DNA of 64,000 nucleotides from assembly GCF_030209175.1 (NCBI RefSeq), contig NZ_JARVSM010000005.1, positions 62,001 to 126,000 of the forward strand. The letters run 5' to 3'. This stretch comes from Pseudomonas sp. efr-133-TYG-5 (lineage in GTDB: Bacteria > Pseudomonadota > Gammaproteobacteria > Pseudomonadales > Pseudomonadaceae). A program made the position numbers and the translations under genes. This document shows, piece by piece, positions 8,642 to 15,951 of the stretch. The notes beneath the pieces are model-generated. The model searched no databases. It had not been told where the DNA came from and saw only the letters and a list, made by a program, of their open reading frames with translations. Each line of letters opens with the position of its first letter. Within the stretch, counting starts at the first letter, position 1.

Positions 8642-9121
8642 TCAACGCGAGCGCGTGCTGCCGGTGTGCAGATCGGCCCAGATGTGGCCGTTGGCATAAC
8701 TGAGGAACTGCACGTACACGGTATCGTTGCGCAGCAGATCGATCACTACCCGGTACTGGGCCAGCGGATAGAACAGGGTCAGGGTCTTGCTCTTGTCGTC
8801 ATAGACCGGCTTCTTCAGGCTTTTGCTTTCGCCGTCGAAATTGACCAGCACCTGACTGATCGTCGCCCCCTTGTTCAGCGATTTGCCCTTGAGGCGGATC
8901 ATCAACGGCGAGGTCACCGGGATCGGCTGCTGATTGGACTGACGCTGGGCACCGACCACCACCGAATAGTCGGTGACCTGGAGCAATTGCTGCTGCTCCG
9001 GCTCGGCATCGCGCAGGGTCAGATCGTCCGGTGGCAGGAACTGGCTGTGCATCGGCGCGGCGGCCAGGGGCAGGCTGACGGTCAGCGCCAGGGCGACAAA
9101 GCTACGGATCAATAGGCTCAT
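8642..9121 (-). CDS. Exported hypothetical protein (PA4643-like)
   Basis: 159 aa. A Sec signal peptide is clear (MSLLIRSFVALALTVSLPLAAA), followed by a mature part rich in beta-type segments (MIRLKGKSLNKGATISQVLV, VYVQFLSYANGHIW). The start at 9121 places the signal peptide first; the frame is open upstream to 9244, but that part is shared with a terminator region. The role in the periplasm is unknown. Synteny with the P. aeruginosa hpt-upp region supports the call. Confidence 0.8.
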   Translation of the reverse strand: MSLLIRSFVALALTVSLPLAAAPMHSQFLPPDDLTLRDAEPEQQQLLQVTDYSVVVGAQRQSNQQPIPVTSPLMIRLKGKSLNKGATISQVLVNFDGESKSLKKPVYDDKSKTLTLFYPLAQYRVVIDLLRNDTVYVQFLSYANGHIWADLHTGSTRSR

Positions 9122-9182
9122 GACGGGCTCCGAAAGCGAGGCCCAGCACTCTAGCACGGGTTTTGCGCCGTCCTGCACAGCA

Positions 9183-9222
9183 AAAAAAAGCGCAGCCTGC
9201 GATTGTCCGCAGCCTGCGCCTT
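9183..9222 (-). terminator. Terminator after wbuC-type cupin gene
   Basis: The GCGCAGGCTGCG-type stem reads into a run of T (seen as AAAAAAAA on the plus strand at 9182-9189). It lies between two minus-strand genes, downstream of the cupin gene. Confidence 0.75.
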
Positions 9223-9240
9223 TGCTGTTCCCGCCTCGGC

Positions 9241-9714
9241 TCAATCGAACTGCGCGCGCATCCAGGCCTGATACTCGGCCACGCCAGGCTCGCCTTCACG
9301 CGGCGCCCAGTGAGCCAATTCGCCGGCACCGACCGGACGATACGGCCCGGCCTTGCATTCGAACATCAGGCTGTCGGCTTCCAGGGCCACCAGGCCATGG
9401 AAAACGCCGGTCGGCAGATCCACACCGACGCACTCGCCACCAGCCTGGAGAATCCGCTTGGTCACCACATTGCCGGCTTCGTCGAAGATCAGCAGACCCA
9501 ACCGGCCCTTGAGCACCAGCAACGTTTCCGCCTTGTTCTCACCCAGATGGCGGTGCGGCGGAATATAAGTGCTCGGTTGCAGCCCCACCGCCATGCGATG
9601 ACACGCCTCTTCCATCTGGTGGAAGTTGTGGTGCTGGCGTCCGCGCGGACTGGCCGCAGCTTTCTCGGCCAATTCAGCGAACAGCGTTTGATCAAGAAAG
9701 CCCGGTGTGCTCAT
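9241..9714 (-). CDS. WbuC-family cupin-fold metalloprotein
   Basis: 157 aa. The N-terminal half carries NFHQMEEACHRM, where WbuC proteins have a conserved segment. The cupin core follows with YIPPHRHLGENKAETLLVL (metal-binding HRH and E) and FHGLVALEADSLM. WbuC proteins occur in polysaccharide loci but this copy is linked to hpt/upp, as PA4644 is in P. aeruginosa; substrate unknown. It lies three bases downstream of hpt and is probably co-transcribed with it. Confidence 0.88.
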   Translation of the reverse strand: MSTPGFLDQTLFAELAEKAAASPRGRQHHNFHQMEEACHRMAVGLQPSTYIPPHRHLGENKAETLLVLKGRLGLLIFDEAGNVVTKRILQAGGECVGVDLPTGVFHGLVALEADSLMFECKAGPYRPVGAGELAHWAPREGEPGVAEYQAWMRAQFD

Positions 9715-9717
9715 TGT

Positions 9718-10275
9718 TTACATTCCTTTGACGGCGAAGATGCCGTTAGCGTTGCGCCAATAGCCCTTGTAGTCCATGCCATAACCGAAGATATAGCGGT
9801 CGACGCACGGCAGGCCGACGAAATCGGCTTTGAGGTCAGGCCGCGCCTTGCGGTCGTGATCCTTGTCGATCAGCACGGCGGTGTGCACGGCACGGGCGCC
9901 AGCGTGTTTGCAGAAATCGATGATCGCGCCCAGGGTGTGACCTTCATCGAGGATATCGTCGATGATCAGCACGTCGCGGTCGATGAACGAGACTTCCGGC
10001 TTGGCTTTCCAGAACAGGTCGCCGCCGCTGGTTTCGTTGCGATAGCGGGTCGCGTGCAGGTAGGACGCTTCCAGCGGGAATTGCAGATGAGTCAGCAGTT
10101 TGCCGGAGAAGATCAGGCCGCCGTTCATCACGCAGAACACCACCGGGTTGCTGTCAGCCAGTTGTTCGTTGATTTGTGCACCGACGCGGGCGATGGCCGC
10201 CTCGACTTCAGCTTCGGTGTACAGGCAGTCAGCCTCTCGCATGATTTGACGGATATGCTCGAGATCAGCGGACAT
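9718..10275 (-). CDS. hpt: Hypoxanthine-guanine phosphoribosyltransferase
   Basis: 185 aa. Purine salvage: converts hypoxanthine or guanine plus PRPP to IMP or GMP. The PRPP-binding loop VLIIDDILDEGHT (about residues 100-112) and the base-binding KADFVGLPCVDRYIFGYGMD section are intact. Start ATG 10275 follows GGAGAG. The frame remains open far upstream, but that is antisense to upp. It is transcribed divergently from upp across a region with two palindromes. Confidence 0.95.
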   Translation of the reverse strand: MSADLEHIRQIMREADCLYTEAEVEAAIARVGAQINEQLADSNPVVFCVMNGGLIFSGKLLTHLQFPLEASYLHATRYRNETSGGDLFWKAKPEVSFIDRDVLIIDDILDEGHTLGAIIDFCKHAGARAVHTAVLIDKDHDRKARPDLKADFVGLPCVDRYIFGYGMDYKGYWRNANGIFAVKGM

Positions 10276-10368
10276 GGCGCTCTCCAGGGGGGTGTCGGAT
10301 TCGGAAAAGCGGGCAAAGGTACGCATCCGCAACGGCCGAATCAAGCCTTTATGGACTAACGTACTGTA

Positions 10369-10382
10369 TGTCCTATAGGACA
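10369..10382. promoter_or_regulatory. 14-bp perfect palindrome in hpt/upp divergent promoter
   Basis: TGTCCTATAGGACA is a perfect palindrome about 93 nt before hpt and 58 nt before upp. It is a candidate operator shared by both promoters. No regulator is known to me for this word. Confidence 0.45.
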
Positions 10383-10394
10383 TCACCCTCGGAT

Positions 10395-10404
10395 AGATTA
10401 ATCT
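10395..10404. promoter_or_regulatory. 10-bp palindrome AGATTAATCT before upp
   Basis: A perfect palindrome 26 bp (centre to centre about 24 bp) from the first palindrome. It may overlap the upp promoter -10 region. Confidence 0.3.
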
Positions 10405-10440
10405 AGGCCGGTTTTTTTGCCCGCCGCCGGAGCCTTTCCC

Positions 10441-11079
10441 ATGCCCATCCTCGAGATCCGCCATCCGCTGATCCGTCATAAACTTGGCCTTATGCGCCGT
10501 GCAGATATCAGCACCAAGAATTTCCGCGAGCTCGCTCAGGAAGTCGGCGCCCTGTTGACCTATGAAGCCACCAAAGACCTGCCCCTGGAAACCTACGATA
10601 TTCCAGGCTGGTGCGGCACCGTGTCGGTGGAGAAAATCGCCGGCAAGAAGATTACCGTGGTACCGATCCTGCGCGCCGGCATCGGCATGCTCGAAGGCGT
10701 GCTGAGCCTGATCCCGGGCGCCAAGGTCAGCGCCGTGGGCGTGGCCCGCAACGAAGAAACCCTGCAGGCCCACACCTATCTGGAAAAACTGGTTCCGGAA
10801 ATCGACGAACGCCTGGCCATGATCATCGACCCGATGCTCGCCACCGGCAGCTCCATGGTCGCGACCATCGACCTGCTGAAAAAGGCCGGTTGCAAGGACA
10901 TCCGCGCGATGGTCCTGGTGGCTGCGCCGGAAGGCATCGCCGCCGTCGAGAAGGCTCACCCGGACGTGACCATCTACACCGCTTCCATTGACCAGAAACT
11001 GAACGAACACGGTTACATCATCCCAGGGCTTGGCGATGCCGGTGACAAGATCTTCGGCACCAAGCAGAAGGACGCGTGA
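10441..11079 (+). CDS. upp: Uracil phosphoribosyltransferase
   Basis: 212 aa. Salvages uracil to UMP with PRPP. The PRPP motif is seen as LAMIIDPMLATGSSM (about residues 125-139) and the uracil-binding C-terminal region GYIIPGLGDAGDKIFGT is intact. The start follows a GGAG site. The stop codon overlaps or nearly touches the uraA start, so uptake and salvage are coupled in one operon. Confidence 0.97.
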   Translation: MPILEIRHPLIRHKLGLMRRADISTKNFRELAQEVGALLTYEATKDLPLETYDIPGWCGTVSVEKIAGKKITVVPILRAGIGMLEGVLSLIPGAKVSAVGVARNEETLQAHTYLEKLVPEIDERLAMIIDPMLATGSSMVATIDLLKKAGCKDIRAMVLVAAPEGIAAVEKAHPDVTIYTASIDQKLNEHGYIIPGLGDAGDKIFGTKQKDA

Positions 11080-11081
11080 GC

Positions 11082-12356
11082 ATGCAGCAAGAGTTCAACG
11101 ATCCGCTCTGGCGCACGGTGCTGTCCGGCGCACAGATGCTGTTCGTGGCTTTCGGCGCCCTGGTGCTGATGCCGCTGATCACGGGCCTTGACCCGAACGT
11201 GGCACTGTTCACCGCAGGTCTGGGAACCATCCTGTTCCAGATCGTCACTGGCCGTCAGGTGCCGGTGTTCCTCGCGTCGAGCTTCGCCTTCATTACCCCG
11301 ATCATTCTCGCCAAGGGCCAGTTCGGCCTCGCCGCGACCATGGGCGGCGTGATGGCGGCCGGTTTCGTCTACACCTTCCTTGGCCTGGCCGTGAAGATCA
11401 AGGGCACCGGTTTCATCGACCGACTGCTGCCGCCCGTGGTGATCGGCCCGGTGATTATCTCCATCGGCCTGGCCATGGCGCCGATTGCCGCCAACATGGC
11501 GATGGGCAAGGCCGGCGACGGTTCCGAGCTGATCCACTACCAGACCGCCATGCTGATCTCGATGCCGGCACTGCTGACCACATTGATCGTGGCGGTGTTC
11601 GGCAAAGGCATCTTCCGCCTGGTGCCGATCATCTCCGGGGTGCTGGTGGGGTTTGCCCTGTCGTTCTACTTTGGCGTGGTCGACACGGCGAAGATCGCCG
11701 CTGCACCGTGGTTCGCCCTGCCGAACTTCACCGCGCCGGAGTTCAACTGGCAGGCGATCCTGTTCATCGTTCCGGTGGCACTGGCTCCGGCCATCGAGCA
11801 CATCGGCGGCGTGATCGCCGTGGGCAGCGTGACCGGTCGCGACTACCTGAAGAAGCCGGGCCTGCATCGCACCCTGCTCGGTGACGGCATCGCCACCACG
11901 GCGGCCGGCCTGTTCGGCGGTCCACCCAACACCACCTATGCCGAAGTGACCGGCGCGGTGATGCTGACCAAGAACTACAACCCGAAAATCATGACCTGGG
12001 CGGCGATCTTCGCCATCAGCCTGGCGTTCATCGGCAAGTTCGGCGCCCTGCTGCAGAGCATTCCGGTGCCGGTGATGGGCGGGATTCTGTGCCTGTTGTT
12101 CGGCTCGATCGCCGCGGTGGGGATGAATACCCTGATCCGCCACAAGATCGACCTGGGCGAGGCGCGCAATCTGGTGATCGTCTCGGTGACCCTGGTATTC
12201 GGTATCGGCGGCGTGCTGGTCGGCACCGGCACCGGCCCGGACGACTTCGGCCTCAAAGGCATCGCGCTGTGCGCGGTGGTGGCGATTGCGCTGAACCTGT
12301 TGCTGCCGGGCAATGACGGCTGGAAGCAGAAGAAGGCGGATGAGCCGCTGATCTAA
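11082..12356 (+). CDS. uraA: Uracil/xanthine permease (NCS2 family)
   Basis: 424 aa, about 12-14 membrane helices. The NCS2 signatures are visible: the PxxxASSFAFI segment near residue 65 and the FGGPPNTTYAEVTGAV motif near residue 280, which lines the substrate site. ATG 11082 is 9 nt from AAGGA; a GTG at 11076 overlaps the upp stop but is too close to that site. Imports uracil for Upp. Confidence 0.95.
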   Translation: MQQEFNDPLWRTVLSGAQMLFVAFGALVLMPLITGLDPNVALFTAGLGTILFQIVTGRQVPVFLASSFAFITPIILAKGQFGLAATMGGVMAAGFVYTFLGLAVKIKGTGFIDRLLPPVVIGPVIISIGLAMAPIAANMAMGKAGDGSELIHYQTAMLISMPALLTTLIVAVFGKGIFRLVPIISGVLVGFALSFYFGVVDTAKIAAAPWFALPNFTAPEFNWQAILFIVPVALAPAIEHIGGVIAVGSVTGRDYLKKPGLHRTLLGDGIATTAAGLFGGPPNTTYAEVTGAVMLTKNYNPKIMTWAAIFAISLAFIGKFGALLQSIPVPVMGGILCLLFGSIAAVGMNTLIRHKIDLGEARNLVIVSVTLVFGIGGVLVGTGTGPDDFGLKGIALCAVVAIALNLLLPGNDGWKQKKADEPLI

Positions 12357-12369
12357 GCCTTAGCTTCAA

Positions 12370-12471
12370 GATCGTTCCCGCGCTCTGCGTGGGAATGCCT
12401 CAGGGGACGCTCCGCGTCCAGTGACGCGGAGCGTCACGGGCTGCATTCCCACGCGGAGCGTGGGAACGATC
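12370..12471. repeat. Nested inverted repeat (REP-like) after uraA
   Basis: Outer arms GATCGTTCCC / GGGAACGATC enclose second arms GCGTGGGAATGC / GCATTCCCACGC and an inner pair around GACGCTCCGCGTC. This multi-armed element is common between genes in fluorescens-group genomes. It separates the convergent uraA and hemH. Confidence 0.85.
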
Positions 12472-12486
12472 AATCATCGACGATCA

Positions 12487-13512
12487 TCAAAGAGCCAGGG
12501 GCGCTCGTTCGCAGAGGGTGGCCAGCGCCTTCGCCCATTGCGGGTCGTCATTCAGGCACGGCACCAGCACCAGTTCCTCTCCCCCCGCCTCGCGGAACTG
12601 TTCCTTGCCGCGATCACCGATCTCTTCCAGGGTCTCGATGCAATCGGCAACAAACGCCGGGCACATCACCAGAATCTTCTTCACGCCGCTTTTCGCCAGT
12701 TCATCCAGCCGCGCTTCGGTGTAGGGCTCGATCCATTTCGCCCGGCCCAGCCGCGACTGAAATGACACCGACCACTTACCGTCCGGCAAACCCATGCGTT
12801 GCGCGAACAGCGCCGCTGTACGCAGGCATTGCGCGCGGTAACAGGTGGCCAGCACCGCCGGCGAAGCGTTCTTGCAGCAATCTTCATTCTTCAGGCAATG
12901 ATTGCCGCTCGGATCGAGCTTGGTCAGGTGCCGCTCCGGCAAACCGTGGAAGCTCAACAGCAGGTGGTCGTAATCCTGCTGCAAGTGCGGTTTGGCGCTC
13001 GCCACCAGGGCGTCGAGGTATTCCGGCTGGTCGTAGAACGGTTGCAGCACCGACAACTGCACATTGAGCTTCTTCTCGCGCAGCACCCGCTTGGCTTCTT
13101 CGATCACCGTGGTCGTGGTGCTGTCGGCGAACTGTGGATAAAGCGGCGCGAGGGTGATGCGCTTGTGCCCCGCCGCGACCAGCTTCAACAAGCTTGTCTC
13201 GATCGACGGCTCGCCGTAACGCATGGCCAGCTCGACCGGGCCATGGGTCCACTGCGCCTTCATCTGCTGCTGCAGACGACGGCTGAGCACCACCAGCGGC
13301 GAACCTTCGTCCCACCAGATCGAGGCATAGGCATGGGCCGACTGCTCGGGCCGCTTGATCAGAATCAACGACACCAGCAGCCGCCGCACCGGCCATGGCA
13401 GGTCGATCACGTACGGGTCCATCAGGAATTGATTGAGGTAGCGGCGCACATCGGCCACCGCAGTGGAAGCCGGCGAACCCAGGTTGACCAGCAGCAGGGC
13501 GTGATCGGTCAT
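12487..13512 (-). CDS. hemH: Ferrochelatase with internal cysteine cluster
   Basis: 341 aa. Inserts Fe(II) into protoporphyrin IX, the last step of haem synthesis. LLLSFHGLPERHL places the active-site His at 189, and a later FVADCIETLEEI block is conserved. An unusual stretch carries Cys206, Cys212, Cys213, Cys224 and Cys229. This resembles the ferrochelatase class whose [2Fe-2S] cluster is bound by an internal segment, not the C-terminus. It lies 13 nt downstream of the TIGR01777 gene and probably shares its promoter, which carries a LitR-type operator. Confidence 0.95.
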   Translation of the reverse strand: MTDHALLLVNLGSPASTAVADVRRYLNQFLMDPYVIDLPWPVRRLLVSLILIKRPEQSAHAYASIWWDEGSPLVVLSRRLQQQMKAQWTHGPVELAMRYGEPSIETSLLKLVAAGHKRITLAPLYPQFADSTTTTVIEEAKRVLREKKLNVQLSVLQPFYDQPEYLDALVASAKPHLQQDYDHLLLSFHGLPERHLTKLDPSGNHCLKNEDCCKNASPAVLATCYRAQCLRTAALFAQRMGLPDGKWSVSFQSRLGRAKWIEPYTEARLDELAKSGVKKILVMCPAFVADCIETLEEIGDRGKEQFREAGGEELVLVPCLNDDPQWAKALATLCERAPLAL

Positions 13513-13525
13513 GCAACGTCCTATT

Positions 13526-14428
13526 TCAGAGGCGGCTGGAGAGATCGTCCAGGGCCGCGCGTAAATCCGTGAAGCGGAAGGTGAACCCCGCCTCCAGCAA
13601 GCGTGCCGGGGTGGCCCGTTGGCCGCCCAGCAACAGCAATGACATTTCGCCGAGCCCGACTTTCAGCGCCAGAGCCGGCATCGGCATGAACGCCGGGCGA
13701 TGCAGCACGCTGCCCAGCGTCTTGGCGAATTCGCGATTGCGCACCGGTCTGGGCGCGCACGCATTATAAGGACCACTGGCCTGCTCGCGGTGCAGAAGAA
13801 AATCAATCAGGGCGATTTGGTCATCGATATGAATCCACGGCATCCATTGCCGGCCATTGCCCAGTGGCCCGCCCAGGCCGAGCTTGAACGGCAGCAGCAG
13901 GCGCGACAAAAAGCCGCCCTCCGCCGACAGCACCAGGCCGGTGCGCACCAGCACCACGCGGATCCCCAGGGCTTCGGCGCGCTGTGCGGTTTCCTCCCAG
14001 GCGACGCATAACTGGCTGGCGAAATCGTCGATGACCGGGGGCGCATCCTCGCTCAGTTCCCGCTCGCCACCGTCGCCGTACCAGCCGATCGCCGAGCCGG
14101 AAATCAGCAGCGCCGGTTTCTGCGCGCGGGTTTCCAGCCACGTCAGCAACGACTCGGTCAGGCTGATGCGACTGCTCCACAGCAGCGCCTTGCGCCGATG
14201 CGTCCAGGGCCGGTCGGCAATCGGCGCACCGGCCAGGTTGACCACCACATCCAGCGGCTCGTCGCCGTAATCCTCCAGACGCACGATGCCGCGCACCGAC
14301 GCGCCGCAGATCTTCGCGACTTTCTCCGGGCGCCGGCTCCACACGGTCAGTCGATGGCCCTGGCCGAGCCAGTGCCGGCACAGTTGACGTCCGATCAAAC
14401 CAGTACCGCCGGTCAGCAATATGTGCAT
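13526..14428 (-). CDS. TIGR01777-family epimerase-like protein (YfcH/SDR39U1 type)
   Basis: 300 aa, extended SDR fold. The nucleotide-binding start is MHILLTGGTGLIGRQL, then VVNLAGAPIADRPW and ISGSAIGWYGDGGE, and a C-terminal DUF1731-type segment (FTFRFTDLRAALDDL). The biochemical role of this family is unknown. It is first in a unit with hemH and divergent from a flavoprotein gene; a putative light-regulator site lies in the shared upstream region. Confidence 0.93.
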   Translation of the reverse strand: MHILLTGGTGLIGRQLCRHWLGQGHRLTVWSRRPEKVAKICGASVRGIVRLEDYGDEPLDVVVNLAGAPIADRPWTHRRKALLWSSRISLTESLLTWLETRAQKPALLISGSAIGWYGDGGERELSEDAPPVIDDFASQLCVAWEETAQRAEALGIRVVLVRTGLVLSAEGGFLSRLLLPFKLGLGGPLGNGRQWMPWIHIDDQIALIDFLLHREQASGPYNACAPRPVRNREFAKTLGSVLHRPAFMPMPALALKVGLGEMSLLLLGGQRATPARLLEAGFTFRFTDLRAALDDLSSRL

Positions 14429-14554
14429 GACATCTTCCTCGCGTGGCGTTTTACCCGGATCACTAGTCTATTTTTATAAGCAGGGATCTTTTCTATCGGG
14501 CAGGCTCTATTGTTTAACCATAGGCCAAGCTGTCAGAACGAGAACGCTAGAAGT

Positions 14555-14578
14555 TATACCAAAAAACAAAATTGTACA
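14555..14578. promoter_or_regulatory. Putative LitR/PplR operator, TATACC-N12-TGTACA
   Basis: TATACC (14555-14560), 12 nt, then TGTACA (14573-14578). It fits the direct repeat T(G/A)TACA-N12-TGTACA, recalled for P. putida PplR1, with one mismatch. A further TGTACA lies at 14600-14605. A possible -35 TTGTAC (14572-14577) and -10 TAGTCT (14595-14600), 17 bp apart, for the rightward gene overlap it. The left half-site GTATAA could be the -10 of the leftward gene. Confidence 0.6.
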
Positions 14579-14625
14579 GGTTTCATCGACGGCGTAGTCT
14601 GTACAGAAAGGTAAACGAGGCCCCT

Positions 14626-15612
14626 ATGACTGTACCTATCGCAATCATCGGCACCGGCATCGCCGGACTCTCCGCCGCACAGGCCCTGACGGACGCCGGG
14701 CACACCGTGCAACTGTTCGATAAAAGCCGTGGCAGCGGCGGACGCATGTCGAGCAAGCGCAGCGATGCCGGCTCGCTGGACATGGGCGCGCAATATTTCA
14801 CTGCCCGCGACCGCCGCTTCGTCACCGAGGTGCAACGCTGGCAAAGCCTGGGCTGGGTCGCCGAGTGGACGCCGCAGCTGTACACCTTCCACGGCGGACA
14901 ACTGAACCTGTCCCCCGACGAACAGACCCGCTGGGTCGGCACTCCACGCATGAGCGCCATCACCCGCGGCCTGCTCAATGGCCTGCAAGTGCATTTCGCC
15001 TGCCGGATCACCGAGGTCTTTCGTGGCGAAGAACACTGGCACCTGCAGGATGCCGAAGGCTTCACCCATGGCCCGTTCAGTCATGTCGTGATCGCCACTC
15101 CGGCCCCGCAAGCCACCGCGCTGCTGGCGGCGGCACCGAAACTCGCCGGCGCCGCCGCCGGGGTGAAGATGGAGCCGACCTGGGCCGTCGCCCTCGCCTT
15201 CGAAACGCCTCTCGACACCCCGATCGAAGGCTGCTTCGTGCAGGACAGCCCGCTCGACTGGCTGGCCCGCAACCGCAGCAAACCCGGGCGTGACACCACC
15301 TGCGACACCTGGGTGCTGCACGCCTCCAGCGCCTGGAGCCGGCAGCACATCGACCTGCCCAAGGAAGCCGTGATCGAGCAATTGCACGGCGCCTTCGCCG
15401 AACTGCTGCACAGCGCCATGCCCGCCCCGACCTTCAGCCTCGCCCACCGCTGGCTCTACGCCCGCCCGGCGAGCGGCCACGAATGGGGCACCCTCGCCGA
15501 TGCCGACCTGGGCCTGTACGCCTGCGGCGACTGGTGCCTGTCCGGCCGCGTCGAAGGTGCCTGGCTCAGCGGCCAGGAAGCCGCCCGCCGCTTGCACGAG
15601 CACCTGCAGTGA
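14626..15612 (+). CDS. NAD(P)/FAD-dependent oxidoreductase (renalase/amine-oxidase-like)
   Basis: 328 aa. The Rossmann start is VPIAIIGTGIAGLSAAQAL, followed by SRGSGGRMSSKR and DMGAQYFTARD, typical of renalase-like flavoproteins. The C-terminal FAD block is GLYACGDWCLSGRVEGAWLS. Substrate unknown. ATG 14626 has a GAGG site; the open frame extends to 14572, but that would run through the promoter. The stop overlaps the start of the TIGR02450 gene (GTGA), so the two are translationally coupled. Confidence 0.88.
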   Translation: MTVPIAIIGTGIAGLSAAQALTDAGHTVQLFDKSRGSGGRMSSKRSDAGSLDMGAQYFTARDRRFVTEVQRWQSLGWVAEWTPQLYTFHGGQLNLSPDEQTRWVGTPRMSAITRGLLNGLQVHFACRITEVFRGEEHWHLQDAEGFTHGPFSHVVIATPAPQATALLAAAPKLAGAAAGVKMEPTWAVALAFETPLDTPIEGCFVQDSPLDWLARNRSKPGRDTTCDTWVLHASSAWSRQHIDLPKEAVIEQLHGAFAELLHSAMPAPTFSLAHRWLYARPASGHEWGTLADADLGLYACGDWCLSGRVEGAWLSGQEAARRLHEHLQ

Positions 15613-15824
15613 ACCGCATCAATCCGCGCAAACTGCTGCTGTCGAAATGGACAGCAGCCCAGCCGCAAAACCGCGAAAAGCATTTCCTGGTCACCGAACT
15701 GCTGCGTGACGAGGACGGCACGGTGCTGCAGATCGAGTTGCAGGCGGTTCTCAGCAAACGCAGCGAACAGCTCGACTGGCGCGCCTTGCAGGACGATTCG
15801 CGCTGGCGAATGGGCTGGCTCTAG
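15609..15824 (+). CDS. TIGR02450-family Trp-rich small protein
   Basis: 71 aa from GTG 15609, overlapping the previous stop. The family signature is clear: INPRKLLLSKWTAAQPQNRE then KHFLVTEL. Tryptophans include W38-like and C-terminal W residues (LDWRAL, SRWRMGWL). The function of this family is unknown; it occurs in cyanobacteria and light-exposed proteobacteria. Here it lies between two putative light-operator regions. Confidence 0.85.
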   Translation: MNRINPRKLLLSKWTAAQPQNREKHFLVTELLRDEDGTVLQIELQAVLSKRSEQLDWRALQDDSRWRMGWL

Positions 15825-15855
15825 ACGTCGTACCGCAGCACTTGTACAGAAATCT

Positions 15856-15879
15856 TGTACAAAACATTTGACTTGTACA
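15856..15879. promoter_or_regulatory. LitR/PplR-type operator 1, TGTACA-N12-TGTACA
   Basis: TGTACA at 15856-15861 and 15874-15879, spaced exactly 12 nt: a perfect match to the recalled PplR1 consensus. A third TGTACA lies at 15843-15848. The operator overlaps the -35 box of the promoter below, which fits repression. Confidence 0.75.
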
Positions 15880-15895
15880 CCTTTAAATCTATGCT
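15868..15895 (+). promoter_or_regulatory. Sigma-70-type promoter of the ybgA-merR-phrB operon
   Basis: -35 TTGACT (15868-15873), 16-bp spacer, -10 TATGCT (15890-15895). The expected start is near 15902, just before operator 2. The -35 box lies between the two half-sites of operator 1. Confidence 0.65.
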
Positions 15896-15905
15896 GAAGG
15901 AATGT

Positions 15906-15929
15906 TGTACAGCGCGAACGCGCTGTACA
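15906..15929. promoter_or_regulatory. LitR/PplR-type operator 2, TGTACA-N12-TGTACA
   Basis: TGTACA at 15906-15911 and 15924-15929 with a 12-nt spacer (GCGCGAACGCGC, itself an inverted repeat). It lies at the predicted transcription start and ends 22 nt before the first start codon. Confidence 0.75.
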
Positions 15930-15951
15930 GGTTTAGATTCGAGGTGTTTGC

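Noticed and set aside
10276..11010. Upstream in-frame extension of hpt
   Set aside because: It would run antisense through most of upp. Homologues start at MSADLEHI with GGAGAG before ATG 10275.
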